Source: Agromyces tardus
GTDB lineage: Bacteria > Actinomycetota > Actinomycetes > Actinomycetales > Microbacteriaceae
Reading direction: 5' to 3'
NCBI RefSeq assembly: GCF_003710805.1
Contig: NZ_RHHB01000014.1
Span: 1-64,000 of the forward strand
DNA length: 64,000 nt
Under the pieces are notes generated by a model. The model ran no database searches. It saw only the letters and a list, made by a program, of their open reading frames with translations, and was not told the origin of the DNA. Shown one piece after another: positions 43,439 through 54,816 of the stretch (positions are counted from its first letter, which is position 1; every line of letters begins with the position of its first letter). Both the position numbers and the translations under genes were made by a program.

Positions 43439-43891
43439 TCAGCCGTGGACCGCGTCGAGCGCGTCGAGGTGCCGCTCGCGGGAGGCGAGCACCTCGGGCA
43501 CGTGCGCCTCGGCCCAGGCGCGCATCGCGGCCATGGGCTCGAGCAGTGAGACGCCGAGCGGGGTGAGTTCGTACTCGACGCGCGGCGGCGACTCGTCGTA
43601 GGCACGTCGGGAGACGAGCCCGTCGGCCTCCAGGGCGCGGAGCGTCTCGGTGAGCACCTTCGACGTCACGACGCCGACGCGCGCCTTGAGGGCGGTGAAT
43701 CGCAGCGGTCCGTGGGCGAGGGCGAGGATGACGAACATCGACCAGCGTTCGCCGATGCGCTGCATCACGACGCGGCTCGGGCAGTCGGGGCGCAGCACGT
43801 CCATGGGGACGGAAGGCAGTGGGGTCGCCGCGGCATCCGTCGTCGTCTTCGGCTGGGAGGCACCGCGGGTGGGGGTCGTCGTGGCGGGCAT
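43439..43891 (-). CDS. HxlR-family transcriptional regulator
   Basis: A 150-residue winged-helix regulator. It has the single N-terminal Cys of redox-type HxlR proteins (LRPDCPSRVVMQRIGERWS), FTALKARVGVVTSKVLTETL and VEYELTPLGVSLLEPM. It resembles QorR/YodB, which sense quinones or electrophiles via that Cys and repress a divergent reductase gene. That is the arrangement here with the NmrA-like gene. The ATG follows GAGGAG. Confidence 0.88.
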   Translation of the reverse strand: MPATTTPTRGASQPKTTTDAAATPLPSVPMDVLRPDCPSRVVMQRIGERWSMFVILALAHGPLRFTALKARVGVVTSKVLTETLRALEADGLVSRRAYDESPPRVEYELTPLGVSLLEPMAAMRAWAEAHVPEVLASRERHLDALDAVHG

Positions 43892-43969
43892 GATGGGCTC
43901 CTCGTCGCCTCGCGGCGCCGGTTCGTGACCCCGTGTTGCGGAGGCCCGGTCCGGTTCCGTTGAAGTAAC

Positions 43970-43988
43970 CGGTATCCGATGGATACCG
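43970..43988. promoter_or_regulatory. Inverted repeat operator in the HxlR/NmrA divergent gap
   Basis: CGGTATCC-GAT-GGATACCG, eight-base perfect arms with 3-base spacing, ends 8 bases before the NmrA-like ATG. It would overlap the -10 region of that gene. Size and position match known HxlR operators. Confidence 0.6.
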
Positions 43989-43995
43989 TCAGTGC

Positions 43996-44865
43996 ATGAG
44001 GATTCTACTGACCGGGGGAACCGGATACATCGGATCGGCCGTGCTCGACGCGCTCACGGGCGCGGGACACGAGGTCGTCGCGGTCGTGCGCAACGCGCGT
44101 GCGGCGGAGCGGGTCGCCGCGCGCGGCGCCACTGCGCTCGAGGGCGACCTGACGGATGCCGCGTGGTTCGCGCAGGCGCTCGACGGCGTCGACGGGGCGA
44201 TCCACACCGCGGTGCCCGACGAGGGGGCGCCCGAGTTCAACGAGACCGTCGTCGACGCGGCGATCCGCGCCTTCGGCCACGGCGGACGCCGATTCGTGCT
44301 CACGAGCGGCGTCTGGGAGTACGGCTCGGGCGCCGACCTCGACGACGACGGGCCGCTCGACCCGCCGTCGCTCGTCGCGTGGCGCGTGCCGCAGGAGGAG
44401 CGACTGCTCGCCTCGGGGGTCGATGCGGCGATCGTGGCGCCCGGCATCGTCTACGGGCACGGGCACGGCCGCGGACTCGTGGGCCTCGTGACCGACGCGC
44501 CCCGCACCGAGTCGGGCGCGCTCCGGCTCGTCGGCGACGGCACCCAGCACTGGACCTTCGTGCACGTCGACGACCTCGCCCGGCTCTACCTGGCCGTGCT
44601 CGAGCACGACGGCACGCTCGGGCGGGTCATCGGCTCCGACGGCTCGCCCACCACGGTGCGTGAGCTCGCCGAGTCCGTAGCGGATGCCGCGGGCGTCGCG
44701 CCCGAGCCGGCGGACGCCACGCGCGAGCGCCTCGGCGCCGCCTTCGCCGACGCGCTGCTGCTCGACCAGGACGCGCGCGGCGCGAAGGCCCGCTCCCTCG
44801 GCTGGATCCCCGAGCACACGGGCGTCCTCGACGAGGTGCGCGCCACCCGGGCCGAAGCGGCCTGA
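43996..44865 (+). CDS. NAD(P)-binding SDR/NmrA-like protein
   Basis: A 289-residue atypical short-chain dehydrogenase with the Rossmann start LLTGGTGYIGSAVLDAL, LEGDLTD, and WTFVHVDDLARLYLAVLEH. No classical YxxxK catalytic pair is evident, as in NmrA/NAD-epimerase-like proteins. Divergent from the HxlR gene, it may be a quinone- or aldehyde-stress enzyme. No ribosome site precedes the ATG and the operator lies almost on it, so the mRNA may be leaderless. Confidence 0.82.
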   Translation: MRILLTGGTGYIGSAVLDALTGAGHEVVAVVRNARAAERVAARGATALEGDLTDAAWFAQALDGVDGAIHTAVPDEGAPEFNETVVDAAIRAFGHGGRRFVLTSGVWEYGSGADLDDDGPLDPPSLVAWRVPQEERLLASGVDAAIVAPGIVYGHGHGRGLVGLVTDAPRTESGALRLVGDGTQHWTFVHVDDLARLYLAVLEHDGTLGRVIGSDGSPTTVRELAESVADAAGVAPEPADATRERLGAAFADALLLDQDARGAKARSLGWIPEHTGVLDEVRATRAEAA

Positions 44866-44881
44866 GGCCGTGAGACGGTGA

Positions 44882-44912
44882 CGGATGCCGCGGCCCCGCG
44901 CCGCGGCATCCG
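44882..44912 (+). terminator. GGATGC-type hairpin after the NmrA-like gene
   Basis: Twelve-base perfect arms CGGATGCCGCGG/CCGCGGCATCCG with a 7-base loop, 17 bases after the stop codon. No T-run. Confidence 0.6.
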
Positions 44913-44967
44913 CCACCGCTGTGGACGCGCTGTGCCCACGGCCCGCGGTGCTCGCTAGGGTCGGATG

Positions 44968-45612
44968 ATGGATCTCGTCGACGTGTGGCCTGTCTTCGGC
45001 ACGCGCCTGTTCACCCCTCGGCTCGAGCTGCGCGTCGCCCGCGACGAGGACATCCCGGGTCTCGCCGACGCTGGGATCCGCGGCATCCACGACGCCGAGC
45101 GCATGCCGTTCGCCCACCCCTGGACCGACGAGCCGCCCGAGACCCTGCGCCGCGAGATGGCGCGATATCTCTGGCGGGAGCGGGCCGCCGTCGCACCCGG
45201 CACGTGGATGCTCAACTTCGCCGTGCTCGACGACGGCGTGCCCATCGGCATCCAGGACCTGCGCGCCGTGGACTTCACGCCGCTGCGCACCGTGTCGACG
45301 GGCTCGTGGCTCACGCGATCGCGGCAGGGCGCCGGACTCGGCACCGAGATGCGCGCCGCGGTGCTCGCGTTCGCGTTCGACCACCTGGGCGCCGAGGTCG
45401 CCGAGTCGGCTGCCATCGACTGGAACGAGGCATCGCTGAGCGTCTCGCGCAAGCTCGGCTACTGCGAGAACGGCGTGAAGCGCGTCACGGCGCGGCCCGG
45501 CACGGTCGAACGCGAGGTGCTGCTCCGGCTCGAGCCCGGCGACTTCATGCGGCCCGACTGGGAGCTGCGCGTCGAGGGCGTCGAGGCCGCGCGGGCGGCG
45601 CTCGTCGCCTAG
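44968..45612 (+). CDS. GNAT-family N-acetyltransferase (RimJ/RimL-like)
   Basis: A 214-residue acetyltransferase with the RimJ/RimL-type opening FTPRLELRVARDEDIPGLAD, PIGIQDLRAVDF, RQGAGLGTEMRAAVLAFAF (the acetyl-CoA pyrophosphate loop) and ASLSVSRKLGYCENG. The acceptor is unknown. Of two ATGs, 44968 has AGGG at a better distance. Confidence 0.82.
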   Translation: MDLVDVWPVFGTRLFTPRLELRVARDEDIPGLADAGIRGIHDAERMPFAHPWTDEPPETLRREMARYLWRERAAVAPGTWMLNFAVLDDGVPIGIQDLRAVDFTPLRTVSTGSWLTRSRQGAGLGTEMRAAVLAFAFDHLGAEVAESAAIDWNEASLSVSRKLGYCENGVKRVTARPGTVEREVLLRLEPGDFMRPDWELRVEGVEAARAALVA

Positions 45613-45623
45613 CGCCGGGCCCG

Positions 45624-45654
45624 GTTCGGGTTCGCGTTCGCGTTCGCGTTCGAA
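45624..45654. repeat. GTTCGC hexamer repeat
   Basis: About four tandem TTCGCG/TTCGGG hexamers downstream of the GNAT gene and directly before the palindrome at 45656. Confidence 0.6.
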
Positions 45655-45655
45655 C

Positions 45656-45702
45656 TGACGCTTCTTGTCGGAATGTTGCACCGATACCGACAAGAAGCGT
45701 CA
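45656..45702. repeat. Perfect 16-bp inverted repeat, left flank of the AbiEi/DUF559 gene
   Basis: TGACGCTTCTTGTCGG (45656-45671) and its exact complement (45687-45702) are separated by 15 bases. A closely similar palindrome starts at the stop codon of the next gene (46733). It could be a terminator for the GNAT gene or a repeat tied to the nuclease-like protein. Confidence 0.85.
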
Positions 45703-45817
45703 ACTCGGCAGCGGGCAGCGGGTTGACTTGTCCCCGACAGGGGGTCGACGCACCGCAGAGCGCACCGACCGGCGCCGGCGAGCGCCGTCTCGCCCTGCCA
45801 CGTCGAATGCTCGACGG

Positions 45818-46735
45818 ATGCGACGTCCCACGCACCTGCCGCCGCGCTTCGAGGGCGCACCGTTCAGCACCGCCGAGGCCCTCCACGCCGGCGTGACGCC
45901 TCGGCGGCTTCGATCGGACTCCCTCGCAGCCCCGCACCGCGGTGTCCGCGTCGACCCGGAGCGACTCATCACCACCCTCGAGCGGTGCCGCGCCTACGCC
46001 GTGATCATGTCACCCGGGCACGTCTTCTCCGGGCCGACGGCAGCCGCGCTGTACGGCATGCCGTTGCCGCTCGCGCTCGAGCGTGACCTGCGGCTCCACG
46101 TCACCTCCGTCGATGGCTCGCGTGCGCCTCGCGGCCGGGGCGTCGTCGGCAGTTCGACGACCGTCGCGCCGCTGCTCATTCGAGTGCCGGGGCTCGGTGG
46201 TGCCCGCATGACCTCGCCGGCCGACACCTGGTGCGCGCTCGCGGCGGCATTGACGCTTGACGATCTGGTCGCCGCGGGCGATCGCCTGCTCGGACTGCCG
46301 AAGCCGCTGTGCGCCGCACGGCAGATCGACGACGCGATCGCACGTCACGGATCGCGACGGGGTGCCCGCGCGCTCCACGATGCGCGCGGGTGGCTGCGCG
46401 CCGACGTGTTCTCGCGAAGGGAGACCTTCGCCCGCCTGATCCTCGTTCGGGCGGGAATGCCGGAGCCCGAGCCCAACGGCCTGATCGTCCTGCGATCGGG
46501 GCGCCGTACGCGGGGCGACCTCGTCTTCCGACGGCATCGCGTTCTCGTCGAGTACGAGGGCGAGCACCACCTGTTCGACGTCGATCAGTGGGCCACGGAT
46601 GTCGCGCGGCTGAACGACCTCATCGACGACGGTTGGTGGGTGATCCGGGTCACCAAGCGGATGCCGCCGTCGGAGCTCATCGCGCGCACGAGCCGCGCTT
46701 TGGCCGATCGAGGTTGGGTGCCTGCTACGAAGTGA
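45818..46735 (+). CDS. AbiEi-like / DUF559 (Vsr-like nuclease fold) protein
   Basis: A 305-residue protein. The N-terminal region resembles the winged-helix domain of AbiEi-type antitoxins ([21 protein letters not shown], then [27 protein letters not shown]). The C-terminal ~110 residues resemble DUF559/Vsr-like nucleases: [24 protein letters not shown] contains a D..xE.G-type acidic pair, and [14 protein letters not shown] follows. No toxin partner gene is adjacent, so it is not a standard toxin-antitoxin pair. Related palindromes flank it, and its stop lies within one of them. Confidence 0.75.
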   Translation: MRRPTHLPPRFEGAPFSTAEALHAGVTPRRLRSDSLAAPHRGVRVDPERLITTLERCRAYAVIMSPGHVFSGPTAAALYGMPLPLALERDLRLHVTSVDGSRAPRGRGVVGSSTTVAPLLIRVPGLGGARMTSPADTWCALAAALTLDDLVAAGDRLLGLPKPLCAARQIDDAIARHGSRRGARALHDARGWLRADVFSRRETFARLILVRAGMPEPEPNGLIVLRSGRRTRGDLVFRRHRVLVEYEGEHHLFDVDQWATDVARLNDLIDDGWWVIRVTKRMPPSELIARTSRALADRGWVPATK

Positions 46736-46779
46736 CGCCTCTTGTCGGAATCCCGCCGCCATTCCGACAACTGGCGTCA
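46733..46779. repeat. 19-bp inverted repeat, right flank of the AbiEi/DUF559 gene
   Basis: Arms TGACGCCTCTTGTCGGAAT (46733-46751) and 46761-46779 match at 17 of 19 positions, with a 9-base loop. The first three bases are the gene's TGA stop. The motif TGACGC..CTTGTCGG is shared with the palindrome at 45656. Confidence 0.8.
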
Positions 46780-46979
46780 TCCGGAGTCGTCACCACGACG
46801 CGCGCGAGAGCGGGGTTGTTCCGCGGCGCAGAAGAACCGTGAAAGTTCACCCCCCGGATCGAGGGTCGGCGGGGTTGCGCGGCCCGCAGAGTGGAGGCAC
46901 AGACCCCCGGACGGCACCGAAGCAGACGCCCGACGGACACACCGAAGCATCCGCACCGCAGCACCGAAGGAGCACGACG

Positions 46980-48302
<1,323 letters not shown>

Positions 48303-48305
48303 CCC

Positions 48306-48453
48306 CGTCGGTCGAGTAGCGCGCAGCGCGTCTCGAGACCACCACCGCCGGTCGAGGAGCGCGGACCGTATCGAAACCAGCACTGGTCTCGATACGGCCT
48401 CCGGCCCACTCGACCGGCGGGAGGTCTCGAACGGCCTCCGGCCTACTCGACCG
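48306..48453. repeat. Hairpin elements between aceA and aceB
   Basis: Left arms at about 48307 (CGGTCGAGTAGCGCGCAGCG) and 48342, and right arms at about 48384-48420 and 48423-48453 with a CGGCCTCCGGCC centre. It may end the aceA transcript or reduce aceB read-through. Confidence 0.8.
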
Positions 48454-48475
48454 ACGCACCGAAGGAGACACGACC

Positions 48476-50209
<1,734 letters not shown>

Positions 50210-50226
50210 TCGGGGCGAATGCGACG

Positions 50227-50262
50227 AGCGGATGCCGCGGGCGGGACCCCGCGGCATCCGCT
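50227..50262 (+). terminator. GGATGC-type terminator after aceB
   Basis: Fourteen-base perfect arms AGCGGATGCCGCGG/CCGCGGCATCCGCT with an 8-base loop, 18 bases after the aceB stop. Confidence 0.75.
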
Positions 50263-50293
50263 TCGTCGTGTCATCGCCACGTGGGCATGCCCG

Positions 50294-50336
50294 CGGGCGT
50301 CGGAGCCGCGCCACGCGGCGACCCCGCCGACGCCCG
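50294..50336 (-). terminator. Hairpin directly after the HerA-like gene
   Basis: Ten-base perfect arms CGGGCGTCGG/CCGACGCCCG abut the stop codon of the convergent HerA-like gene. No T-run. Confidence 0.5.
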
Positions 50337-51710
50337 TCAGCGCATCGGCACGCTCACGTCGGTGCCGCCCTCGGGCGTGAGCCGTGCGTTCATCTTCACG
50401 AGCGTCGGCGCGGGCACGAAGCCGCCCGCGAAGAGCGCCTCGCCCTGCCGGAACCACGGCGACCGCGCGATGAGCGCCGTGGGGGCGTAGCCGAAGTAGG
50501 TGGCGAGCCCCTCGAGGTCGACGGGCGAACTCATCTTCATGAGCGCGAGGTTGTCGCACTGGGAGATGATCCCGGGGTGCACCTTCGAGGGCCGCTGCGT
50601 CGAGAGCAGGAGCCAGAGCCCGAACTTGCGTCCCTCGGCGGCGATCTGGATCAGGCGTTCGCGCACCGCGACGGCAGTGGGCGAGTCGAGTTGCGGCGAG
50701 CACAGGTTGTGCGCCTCGTCGATCACGAGCAGCAGCGGGCGGCGCTCCTCGCGCCGGTTCCAGAGCTCGTCGAGCACCGAGAGGGCGACGACGAGCTGCT
50801 GCTCGGGCGTCGAGAAGCCGCCGAGGTCGAGCACCGTGGCATCCGGCCGCTCGTCGATCACCTCGGTCGCGGCTCGGTTCAGGCCGGCCCAGACCTCCCA
50901 GCCGAGGAGGCCGAGGTTCTCGAGCCGCAGCGCGAGGCGCTGATGCGCAGGCTCGTCGGAGTTGTGCAGCGTCGGGAGGATGTTGGCGATGTCGGTCACC
51001 TCGAACAGCTCGCGCAGGTGCAGCAGCGCGTTGAATTCTTCGCGGTCGGCGACGGGGTCGAGTTCGAGCACCGCGGCCTTCGACATGATCGGCATGTCGA
51101 GGAACCGCGCGCGCAACGGCTCCGCGCCGGCCGTGTTCGGTCGCAGCACCCGGATGTCGCGCTCGCGCAGCGCATCGGCCGACGGGCCCGTGGCGCCCGG
51201 GTTCAGCTCGCCGAGCCGCACGAAGTCGGAGTTCGGGTCGAAGATCACGACCGGCAGCGCCGTGTGCGCGATGACCTGCTCGAGCACGACGCCGAGTGCG
51301 TAGGTCTTCCCCGAGCCGCTCTGTCCGCACCAGAAGGTGTGCCGATTGAAGCGGTGCGGAAGCAGGCGTGCCGGCCCGCCGGGCGGCGTGAGGTCGCCGC
51401 CGACCTCGAGTGCGGCGCCCGTCGCGGCGTGCAGCAGGTCGAGTGCGTCGAGGTCGACGGGCGACACCGCGGCCTCGCCGAACGCATGGCTCGTGCGGGT
51501 GTCGAGCACGCCGTCGGCGATCGCGCCGATGAGGCGGCCGCGCACCGTGCCCGTCGTCTCGTCGCGGCTCTCGAGGAGGGCGACCTGGCGATGCACGCCG
51601 TCGTCGACGATCACGAGCGAGCCGACTACGAACGCGTTTCCCTCGGTGGGCATGGTGAGCGAGCGTCCGTCGTCGGAGTGGGCGGTCAGGGCAGCGGCGG
51701 TGGCATCCAT
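50337..51710 (-). CDS. HerA-like ATPase (DUF87)
   Basis: A 457-residue ATPase. An N-terminal beta-barrel-like region precedes Walker A (WCGQSGSGKTYALGVV) near residue 150, Walker B LLLVIDEAHNLCS and the arginine/sensor segment LLLSTQRPSKVHPGI, as in HerA/FtsK-like motors. HerA normally works with the NurA nuclease in DNA-end processing or within defence systems. No NurA gene or other partner is adjacent, so its role here is open. ATG 51710 follows GAGGATC. Confidence 0.82.
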   Translation of the reverse strand: MDATAAALTAHSDDGRSLTMPTEGNAFVVGSLVIVDDGVHRQVALLESRDETTGTVRGRLIGAIADGVLDTRTSHAFGEAAVSPVDLDALDLLHAATGAALEVGGDLTPPGGPARLLPHRFNRHTFWCGQSGSGKTYALGVVLEQVIAHTALPVVIFDPNSDFVRLGELNPGATGPSADALRERDIRVLRPNTAGAEPLRARFLDMPIMSKAAVLELDPVADREEFNALLHLRELFEVTDIANILPTLHNSDEPAHQRLALRLENLGLLGWEVWAGLNRAATEVIDERPDATVLDLGGFSTPEQQLVVALSVLDELWNRREERRPLLLVIDEAHNLCSPQLDSPTAVAVRERLIQIAAEGRKFGLWLLLSTQRPSKVHPGIISQCDNLALMKMSSPVDLEGLATYFGYAPTALIARSPWFRQGEALFAGGFVPAPTLVKMNARLTPEGGTDVSVPMR

Positions 51711-51844
51711 GCGCCGATCCTCGCACTCGGGCCGCCCGGCGGCGAGCCCGGGTCGGCCGGTGTCGCCGAATCGGCCGGCCCGCGGGGAGTGCGAGCGCGC
51801 GGTGACCACGCGGACATCGCGGAGACCGCCGGTAGGGTGCACTC

Positions 51845-52441
51845 GTGACCGTGCAGATCAGACCGGCAGGCGAAGCGGATGCGGCGGCGCTCGCCGCGCT
51901 CGCCGCCGTGACTTTCCCCCTCGCCTGCCCGCCGTCGACGGCGCCCGAGTCGATCGCGGACTTCATCGCCAGGAATCTCACCGGGGAACGCTTCGCCGAG
52001 TACCTCGCCGACCCGTCGCGTCGGCTGTTCGTCGCAGTGCCGGATGCCGCGACCGAGCCGGGTGCGTCACTCGCCGCCTCGCCCGAGATCGCCGCCACGG
52101 GCGGGCTCGTGGGCTGGTCGATGCTCGTTGCCACAGAAGGAGGCGAGCCGGCCGACGCGGATGCCGCTGCAGCCGTGTCGGCGCGTCCGGCGATCGAGCT
52201 GAGCAAGATGTACGCGCATCCCGCGGCACACGGCTCGGGGATCGCGGGCGAGCTCATGCGGGTGACGCTCGACGCCGCCGCCCGCGGCGGGGCATCCGTC
52301 GTCTGGCTCGGGGTGAACCAGGAGAACGCCCGCGCGATCCGCTTCTACGAGAAGCACGGGTTCCGCATCGTGGGCACGAAGCGCTTCCTCGTCGGCCCAC
52401 GCTGGGAGCACGACTACGTGCTCGAGCGCCCTGCGCGCTGA
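51845..52441 (+). CDS. GNAT-family N-acetyltransferase
   Basis: A 198-residue acetyltransferase with an N-terminal IRPAGEADAAALAALAAVTF and the acetyl-CoA site IELSKMYAHPAAHGSGIAGELM, followed by VWLGVNQENARAIRFYEKHGF. It is a typical single-domain GNAT with unknown acceptor. GTG start, no strong ribosome site. It carries an extra loop (residues about 65-95) rich in Ala and Asp that coincides with GGATGCC motifs. Confidence 0.82.
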   Translation: MTVQIRPAGEADAAALAALAAVTFPLACPPSTAPESIADFIARNLTGERFAEYLADPSRRLFVAVPDAATEPGASLAASPEIAATGGLVGWSMLVATEGGEPADADAAAAVSARPAIELSKMYAHPAAHGSGIAGELMRVTLDAAARGGASVVWLGVNQENARAIRFYEKHGFRIVGTKRFLVGPRWEHDYVLERPAR

Positions 52442-52475
52442 TCAGCATAAGAGGCGATTGCCGCCTCCAGAATCT

Positions 52476-52489
52476 CTGACTAAAGTCAG
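52476..52489. promoter_or_regulatory. Palindromic operator before the MarR-GNAT gene
   Basis: CTGACT-AA-AGTCAG, six-base perfect arms with a two-base centre, ends 4 bases before the ATG. It is AT-richer than its surroundings and well placed for autorepression by the MarR domain encoded next. Confidence 0.55.
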
Positions 52490-52493
52490 CGAT

Positions 52494-53390
52494 ATGACGG
52501 ACACGCTCGACGCCGACGAGATCGCGCGGGTGCGCGCGTTCAACCGCGCCGTGACCACGCGCATCGGCGCCCTCGAAGACCATTACCTCGGCAGTGCGCG
52601 ATCGCTCGGCAGCTCACGGGTGCTCTGGGAGGTCGCCGGCGATGGCCGCGACGTGCGGGAGATCCGCGAGCGGCTCGAGCTCGACTCGGGCTACCTCAGC
52701 CGGCTGCTCCGTTCCCTCGAGCGCGAGGGCCTCGTGACCCTCGCGAGCTCGGCGTCGGACTCACGCGTGCGCACCGTGCTCCCGACGGAGGCGGGGCGTG
52801 CCGAGCGCGCCGAGCTCGACCGGCGCAGCGACGCGCTCGCGGCCGCGCTGCTCGAGCCCCTGAGCCCGGGTCAGCGCACCCGTCTCGCCGACGCGATGGA
52901 CACCGTCGTGCGGCTGCTCGACGCCTCGCTCGTGCAGGTCGAGGCCGCCGACCCCGGCTCCGACGACGCCCGCCGCTGCCTCGCGGCCTACTACGACGAG
53001 CTCGCGCGCCGGTTCCCCGGCGGGTTCGACCCGGGCCGCAGCCTGCATCCCGACACGCGCGAGTTCACCGAGCCGACCGGGCGTTTCGTGCTCGCGCGGC
53101 TGCGCGGCCGGGCGATCGGATGCGGCGCGGTGCTGTTCCACGACGGCGCGCCCGCGTACGTCAAGCGCATGTGGGTCGATGACGCGGTGCGAGGGATGGG
53201 CGTCGGCCGGCGCATCCTCGCGGCGCTCGAGGATGCCGCGCGCGAGCACGGCGCGGCATCCGTCACCCTCGAGACGAATGCGAGCCTCACCGAGGCCATC
53301 GCGATGTACCGGGCCTCGGGGTACGTCGAGGTCGAGCCGTTCAACGACGAGGTGTACGCCGACCACTGGTTCGAGAAGGCGCTCGGGTGA
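52494..53390 (+). CDS. MarR-type regulator fused to a GNAT acetyltransferase
   Basis: A 298-residue two-domain protein. Residues 1-145 are a MarR winged helix (SSRVLWEVAGDGRDVREIRERL, SGYLSRLLRSLEREGLV, RVRTVLPTEAGRAE). Residues 150-298 are a GNAT domain (KRMWVDDAVRGMGVGRRILA, LETNASLTEAIAMYRASGY). Such MarR-GNAT fusions are known in Actinobacteria and Proteobacteria. The ligand and acetyl acceptor are unknown. The operator almost touches the ATG, implying autoregulation and perhaps a leaderless mRNA. Confidence 0.87.
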   Translation: MTDTLDADEIARVRAFNRAVTTRIGALEDHYLGSARSLGSSRVLWEVAGDGRDVREIRERLELDSGYLSRLLRSLEREGLVTLASSASDSRVRTVLPTEAGRAERAELDRRSDALAAALLEPLSPGQRTRLADAMDTVVRLLDASLVQVEAADPGSDDARRCLAAYYDELARRFPGGFDPGRSLHPDTREFTEPTGRFVLARLRGRAIGCGAVLFHDGAPAYVKRMWVDDAVRGMGVGRRILAALEDAAREHGAASVTLETNASLTEAIAMYRASGYVEVEPFNDEVYADHWFEKALG

Positions 53391-53457
53391 GGGGCGTCGA
53401 GTCGCTCGTGCGGGTCGACGAGCCGACGGAGGCTGCGTCTCGAGGCCCTGGGCGACC

Positions 53458-54816
53458 TCAGCGGGCGGCCTTCACCCGCTCGTAGGCCGCGAGGGCCGCG
53501 TCGCGCGTGGCCTTGAGGTCGACGATCGGCGCGGGATAGACGTCGGTGCCGAACTCGGGCACCCACCGACGCACGTACGCGTCGTCGGGGTCGAACTTCG
53601 CGCGCTGCAGCTCGGGGTTGAAGACGCGGAAGTACGGTGCGGCGTCCGCTCCCGACCCCGCGACCCACTGCCAGCTGAACGGGTTCGAGGCGCTGTCGGC
53701 GTCGACGAGGGTGTCCCAGAACCACTCCTCGCCGCGGCGCCAGTCGATGAGCAGGTTCTTCGTGAGGAACGAGGCGACCACCATCCGCACGCGGTTGTGC
53801 ATCGTTCCCGTCGCCCACAGCTCGCGCATGCCCGCGTCCACGAGCGGCACGCCCGTGCGTCCGCGCTGCCAGGCGCGCAGCGCCGCCGGGTGCAGCCGCG
53901 GCCACGGGAACGCGTCGAACTCGCTGCGCCAGTTGCGCGTCGCGAGGTCGGGCGCATGGAACAGCACGTGCCACGCGAACTCGCGCCAGCCCACCTCCGA
54001 GAGGAACTTCGCGGCAGCCGTCGATCGCCGGTCGTGCTCGCGCACGGCGTGCCACACCTCGAACGGGCTGAGCTCGCCCCAGCGCAGGTGGGGCGACAGG
54101 CGGCTGGTGACCTGCCGGTCGGTGCGGTCGCGGTCGGTCGCGTAGGTCGGCAGGTCGTCGTCGAGGAACTCGCGCAGGCGGCGACGTGCCGATGCCGACC
54201 CGGGGGTCCACGCGTCGCGCAGGCCGGCGGCCCAGTCGGGGTCGGTCGGCAGCAGCCGCCAGTCGTCGAGGCGGTCGCCCGCGGCATCCGCTCGTTCGAT
54301 GCGGTCGGGCGCGGGCAGCGGGTGCCGCGGCTCGGGCGCCGCGAGGCACGCGCGCCAGAACGGGGTGAACACCGAGAAGGGCGTGCCCTGCCCGGTGCGG
54401 ATCGTCCACGGCTCGAAGAGCAGCGACGCCTGGAAGCTGCGCACCTCGAGCCCGGCGTCGGTGAGCTCGGCCTTGAGACGGGTGTCGAGTTCGCGCTCGG
54501 GGCCGCCGTAGCGTCGGTTCCAGAACACGGCACCGGCACCGGTCTCGTCGACGAGCGAGCGGATGACTCGGTCCGCCGGCCCGCGACGCAGCACGAGCCG
54601 CCCGCCGAGGCGATCGAGGTCGGCCGCGAGCGCCTCGAGCGAGCCGTGCAGCCACCACTTGGCCGCGCCGCCCAGCGGGCGGATGCCGGGAGACTCCTCG
54701 TCGAGCACGTACACGCACACGAGGGGTTCACCGCGCTCGAGTGCCGCGTGCAGTGCGGGATGGTCGGCCACCCTCAGGTCGTCGCGGAACCAGACGATCG
54801 ACGGCGTGGCAGTCAT
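53458..54816 (-). CDS. phrB: Deoxyribodipyrimidine photolyase (CPD class I)
   Basis: A 452-residue photolyase. The N-terminal antenna domain starts IVWFRDDLRVADHPALH. The C-terminal FAD domain has LSPHLRWGELSPFEVWHAV, SEVGWREFAWHVLFHAP, MHNRVRMVVASFLTKNLLIDW and FNPELQRAKFDPDDAYVRRW. It repairs UV cyclobutane pyrimidine dimers using blue light. Its ATG overlaps the MFS transporter stop (54813-54816), so they share an mRNA. Confidence 0.93.
   Translation of the reverse strand: MTATPSIVWFRDDLRVADHPALHAALERGEPLVCVYVLDEESPGIRPLGGAAKWWLHGSLEALAADLDRLGGRLVLRRGPADRVIRSLVDETGAGAVFWNRRYGGPERELDTRLKAELTDAGLEVRSFQASLLFEPWTIRTGQGTPFSVFTPFWRACLAAPEPRHPLPAPDRIERADAAGDRLDDWRLLPTDPDWAAGLRDAWTPGSASARRRLREFLDDDLPTYATDRDRTDRQVTSRLSPHLRWGELSPFEVWHAVREHDRRSTAAAKFLSEVGWREFAWHVLFHAPDLATRNWRSEFDAFPWPRLHPAALRAWQRGRTGVPLVDAGMRELWATGTMHNRVRMVVASFLTKNLLIDWRRGEEWFWDTLVDADSASNPFSWQWVAGSGADAAPYFRVFNPELQRAKFDPDDAYVRRWVPEFGTDVYPAPIVDLKATRDAALAAYERVKAAR

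Noticed and set aside
45818-46735. AbiE toxin-antitoxin system
   Set aside because: Only an AbiEi-like protein is present; no AbiEii nucleotidyltransferase gene is adjacent on either side.
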